From Dirofilaria immitis (taxonomy: Eukaryota; Nematoda; Chromadorea; Rhabditida; Onchocercidae): a DNA stretch of 64,000 nucleotides. How positions within the stretch are numbered: the stretch's first letter is position 1; every line of letters begins with the position of its first letter. The notes below the pieces were generated by a model that saw only the letters and a list, made by a program, of their open reading frames with translations, did not search any database and was not told where the DNA came from. The translations under genes and the position numbers were made by a program. Location of the stretch: positions 2,542,001 through 2,606,000 of the forward strand of contig JAKNDB010000087.1 of NCBI GenBank assembly GCA_024305405.1, read 5' to 3'. Positions 61,259-64,000 of the stretch are shown in pieces.

Positions 61259-64000
61259 CTGAATATCAACTTTCTTGAAACCTAACAATAAAAATCAACC
61301 GGCATAATTCATTCAGATAATGTGAGTGTGAAGAATTTCGCGAGAGAATGTAGTTGAAAATAAGATGAATGAGAAAATAAATACTGCCAAAGAAAGAAAT
61401 TTCGAATCTGAAAATAAACTCGAGTAAAATATTTACAAATGTGATTTATGGATAGGTAATTACATCATTGGATGTTTGGACTCTTTTTCAAAAAAAAAGA
61501 AAAAACAGTTGGTCGGCATGAAACCGCTCAAATCAAATTACTAAAAGATACACTGTCTAAATAAAAAATTTAACAATTTTCGTTCAATGTAATTTTTTTA
61601 ATGCGAATATCGTCTATATTTGACAAAACAATTATTATCTTAACTGTATCCACATCAGGGCTGCATATCTCATGACTTTCAATTTACAGGCCTGCAAAAC
61701 TTCATAAAATTGCTAAGAATTTTTGATGAAAGTCAGTGGATAATTCGAAATTACATCATTGCCACACTGCAAGATTCAGTCAGAATTATATGATAAATCA
61801 ACATCAATAATGTTCACATATACTGCTCAATTTGTTAGTTTTTACGATGTCACGTACTATATGTACTTCTCAAACAGCATGAAAAATTTTAGAGAAAAAA
61901 ACTTTTTAAGATACTCAGAATATTTCAAAGAGAAAGCCTACTTATTTTCAGAAAGTTTTAAAAATAATCAAAGAAGGCATCGTCTTATTTTTCGGAAAAA
62001 TCGAAGAGAACCAAAGACCTAAGAGACCTTTAAAGAATATTTTGAAATAACAAAAGAAATCTTCCAAAATGTATGTTTTCTTCGTTATTTCAAAAAACCT
62101 TTGGAAAATCGTGAAATATTCACTCAGTTTTGTTGATAAAGCTTTCATATTTTTTTATTTCTTGCGAATATCCCATTCATTAAGAACTCAGATTAACTTT
62201 CTTTCTTCCTTTGTACTCCTTTAAATTAATGAAATCCTACATTTACAAATCTCCAATCCCAACTTTAATTTATAAATCGACCAAAGACCGTGAATCCACA
62301 CTAAATTTCGAGCAGGGCGTATATTAAAATTAGAAATAAGCACTCAAAAAATAATTTCGTCCTAAATTTAACGGACTGTTAAACGGCCTGTTATTTTCCT
62401 GTTCTTTTCCCATTATTTTGCTGAGCTCTCTCCGTAATATTTTGGAAGGAAAGCAAGTAGTGGGGACGAAGGATTTGGGAGTATTGTTAGGTCTTAAAAA
62501 TTCGAAAGATTTCGAAATAAATTTTCCATCAAATGGGACTTTGAATTTCAATGATTTTACTGAAATAAGGGACAAAACAAGAAAATTCTGTATGATCTTT
62601 ATTAAAATATTAGCGAACTTTTGAATAAGCTAAACTAATTATTTATTTAATAGCTACGAAATACATTTTTCGAATAACAAGTTAAAATGAAGGAAAGAAA
62701 AATTCTTCATGTAAAACAAAATTACTAATGAAATAATGATAGTAAGTGATAAGATGAAATGATAGCAGTAGTTGATAAGATTTAACGAGTCGTATTTTAC
62801 ATTTTACCATGAAGTGATAGAAAAAATTACTGATTTATTCGTGTCTTTTTTTACAAGAATAAAAGTATTAAAGGCTAAAGTGAGAATTTTTCTCTTTTTC
62901 ATCTTTTTCTAACGCTTTCTCCTCCTCAATTTAATCTCATACCATAACAATTTCAAAATTTTCAAACTATTCTGAATGCTTCTCATAACTTTTAACTCAT
63001 ACATTTATGTTTAAAATAGTAAAAGATTTCGAAGAATTTAATAATAATAAATAAATTTCGGAAATTAAAGAATTTAATAATAATAAAGAAATTTCAAGAA
63101 TTAAATTGTGAAAAATTTCTCGAAAGAATTTTGCAATTTCAGAGTGTGCAATGTTTTTCTATGTTCACATTGTTACAATGACATCAATTCGCATAATGTT
63201 ATGGAAAATTGAAAAATTGGGAAACTTAATTTGCTATAAGTGATGAAATACAATGCCGCAATAAAATACGGTACCACGAATTACGGTATAATACTACATT
63301 TTAGTGCCATATAATGCTTATCGATTATGATACTTTTTATTTGTCATGATATAAATGGATAGATATGATCTTCAAATGACAACAGTTATTTCTATGAAAC
63401 ATTAATAAGTTACATTTTCTTTCAATCATGTGCTAGATAAGTATGAGCTTGATACTTTTATTATATAAAGTATGAAGTTTTAACTAAACTTAAAAAATCG
63501 TATCAATATTATAAAGTTAAAAGTTTAATAGAATTTATACAAATTATCGATGAGTCACATCAAATATTTCATACCCTAATAGTTTATGGAATAAATTATA
63601 AAATATCTGATTATTATTATTTTGGTATTAAAATAATTAGATCAATGTTTTAATTATTATTTAAACGAAAAAAATCACAAAAAAAAAAAGTTTCACAGAA
63701 ATTTTGCCAACTATTTTTAATTATATTATGATGAATGTATTTGCAGGATTTTAATTCATTTCCTTTACATATAAATATTTAATTTCTCCTTATAGTTTCC
63801 ATGTGATAACATTTAGGATTATAATAAATAGATATATCAGCAATATAGTTTTGCTATCACCATGATCAATCGATAGATATCAATTACGTAATTTAGGTGT
63901 GATCATGATCCGAAATGTATTCCTTCTGAATTTCGGAAAAATCGAGATAATTTTGGCATAAATATGTCGAATAATTAAAATATTGTGTTTTAGATTATTT
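61259..64000. other. AT-rich DNA without a recognisable gene
   Basis: Short ORFs at 61759-62022, 62330-62624 and elsewhere lack consistent splice partners or recognisable motifs. If the minus-strand gene with the exon at 61079 extends upstream, this may be one of its introns. Confidence 0.45.

Overview
The window is nuclear DNA of a nematode, most probably a filarial (spirurid) worm. It is strongly AT-rich. Genes are split into many short exons by AT-rich introns with ttttcag-type acceptors and gtaag-type donors, and the recognisable proteins (a double-domain haem peroxidase, GAPDH, a BTBD10/KCTD20 homologue, a LIM protein) are animal proteins. I saw no bacterial operon, Wolbachia gene, tRNA, rRNA or intact transposon. 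Exon structures were built by hand from splice signals and reading phase; no database search was possible.

Layout. 246-2817 (+): the 3' part of a helical protein I cannot name. 3694-4786 (-): a small phase-consistent gene with a CxxC...C..C zinc-ribbon-like motif. 4787-9263: AT-rich intergenic DNA with one perfect palindrome. 9264-21914 (+): a 31-exon secreted double-domain animal haem peroxidase of 1536 aa, whose first domain has lost every haem and catalytic residue I could align while the second keeps them. 21915-25415: mostly empty, with one Cys-rich ORF. 25416-27664 (-): seven-exon GAPDH carrying two single-base deletions. 27665-30701: divergent intergenic region with long CA/TA/GATA microsatellites. 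30702-37809 (+): twelve-exon BTBD10/KCTD20 homologue (about 550 aa) with one single-base deletion. 39551-40840 (-): three-exon protein with two LIM domains and a GC donor. 41018-41278: long TTA repeat. 46255-53695 (-): ten-exon 462 aa protein with an SxIP end-binding-like motif, possible alternative 3' exons lying at 44196-45613. 54181-61258 (-): at least three phase-linked candidate exons of an unrecognised gene. The last 2.7 kb show no gene.

The genes do not form a pathway. The peroxidase is probably a secreted or cuticle/extracellular-matrix enzyme, GAPDH is glycolytic, BTBD10 homologues modulate Akt signalling, and the LIM and SxIP proteins are likely cytoskeletal. The most notable biology is the pairing of a degenerate pseudoperoxidase domain with an intact one in a single polypeptide. 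The three one-base deletions in two otherwise perfectly conserved genes look more like assembly errors than gene decay, but this should be checked.
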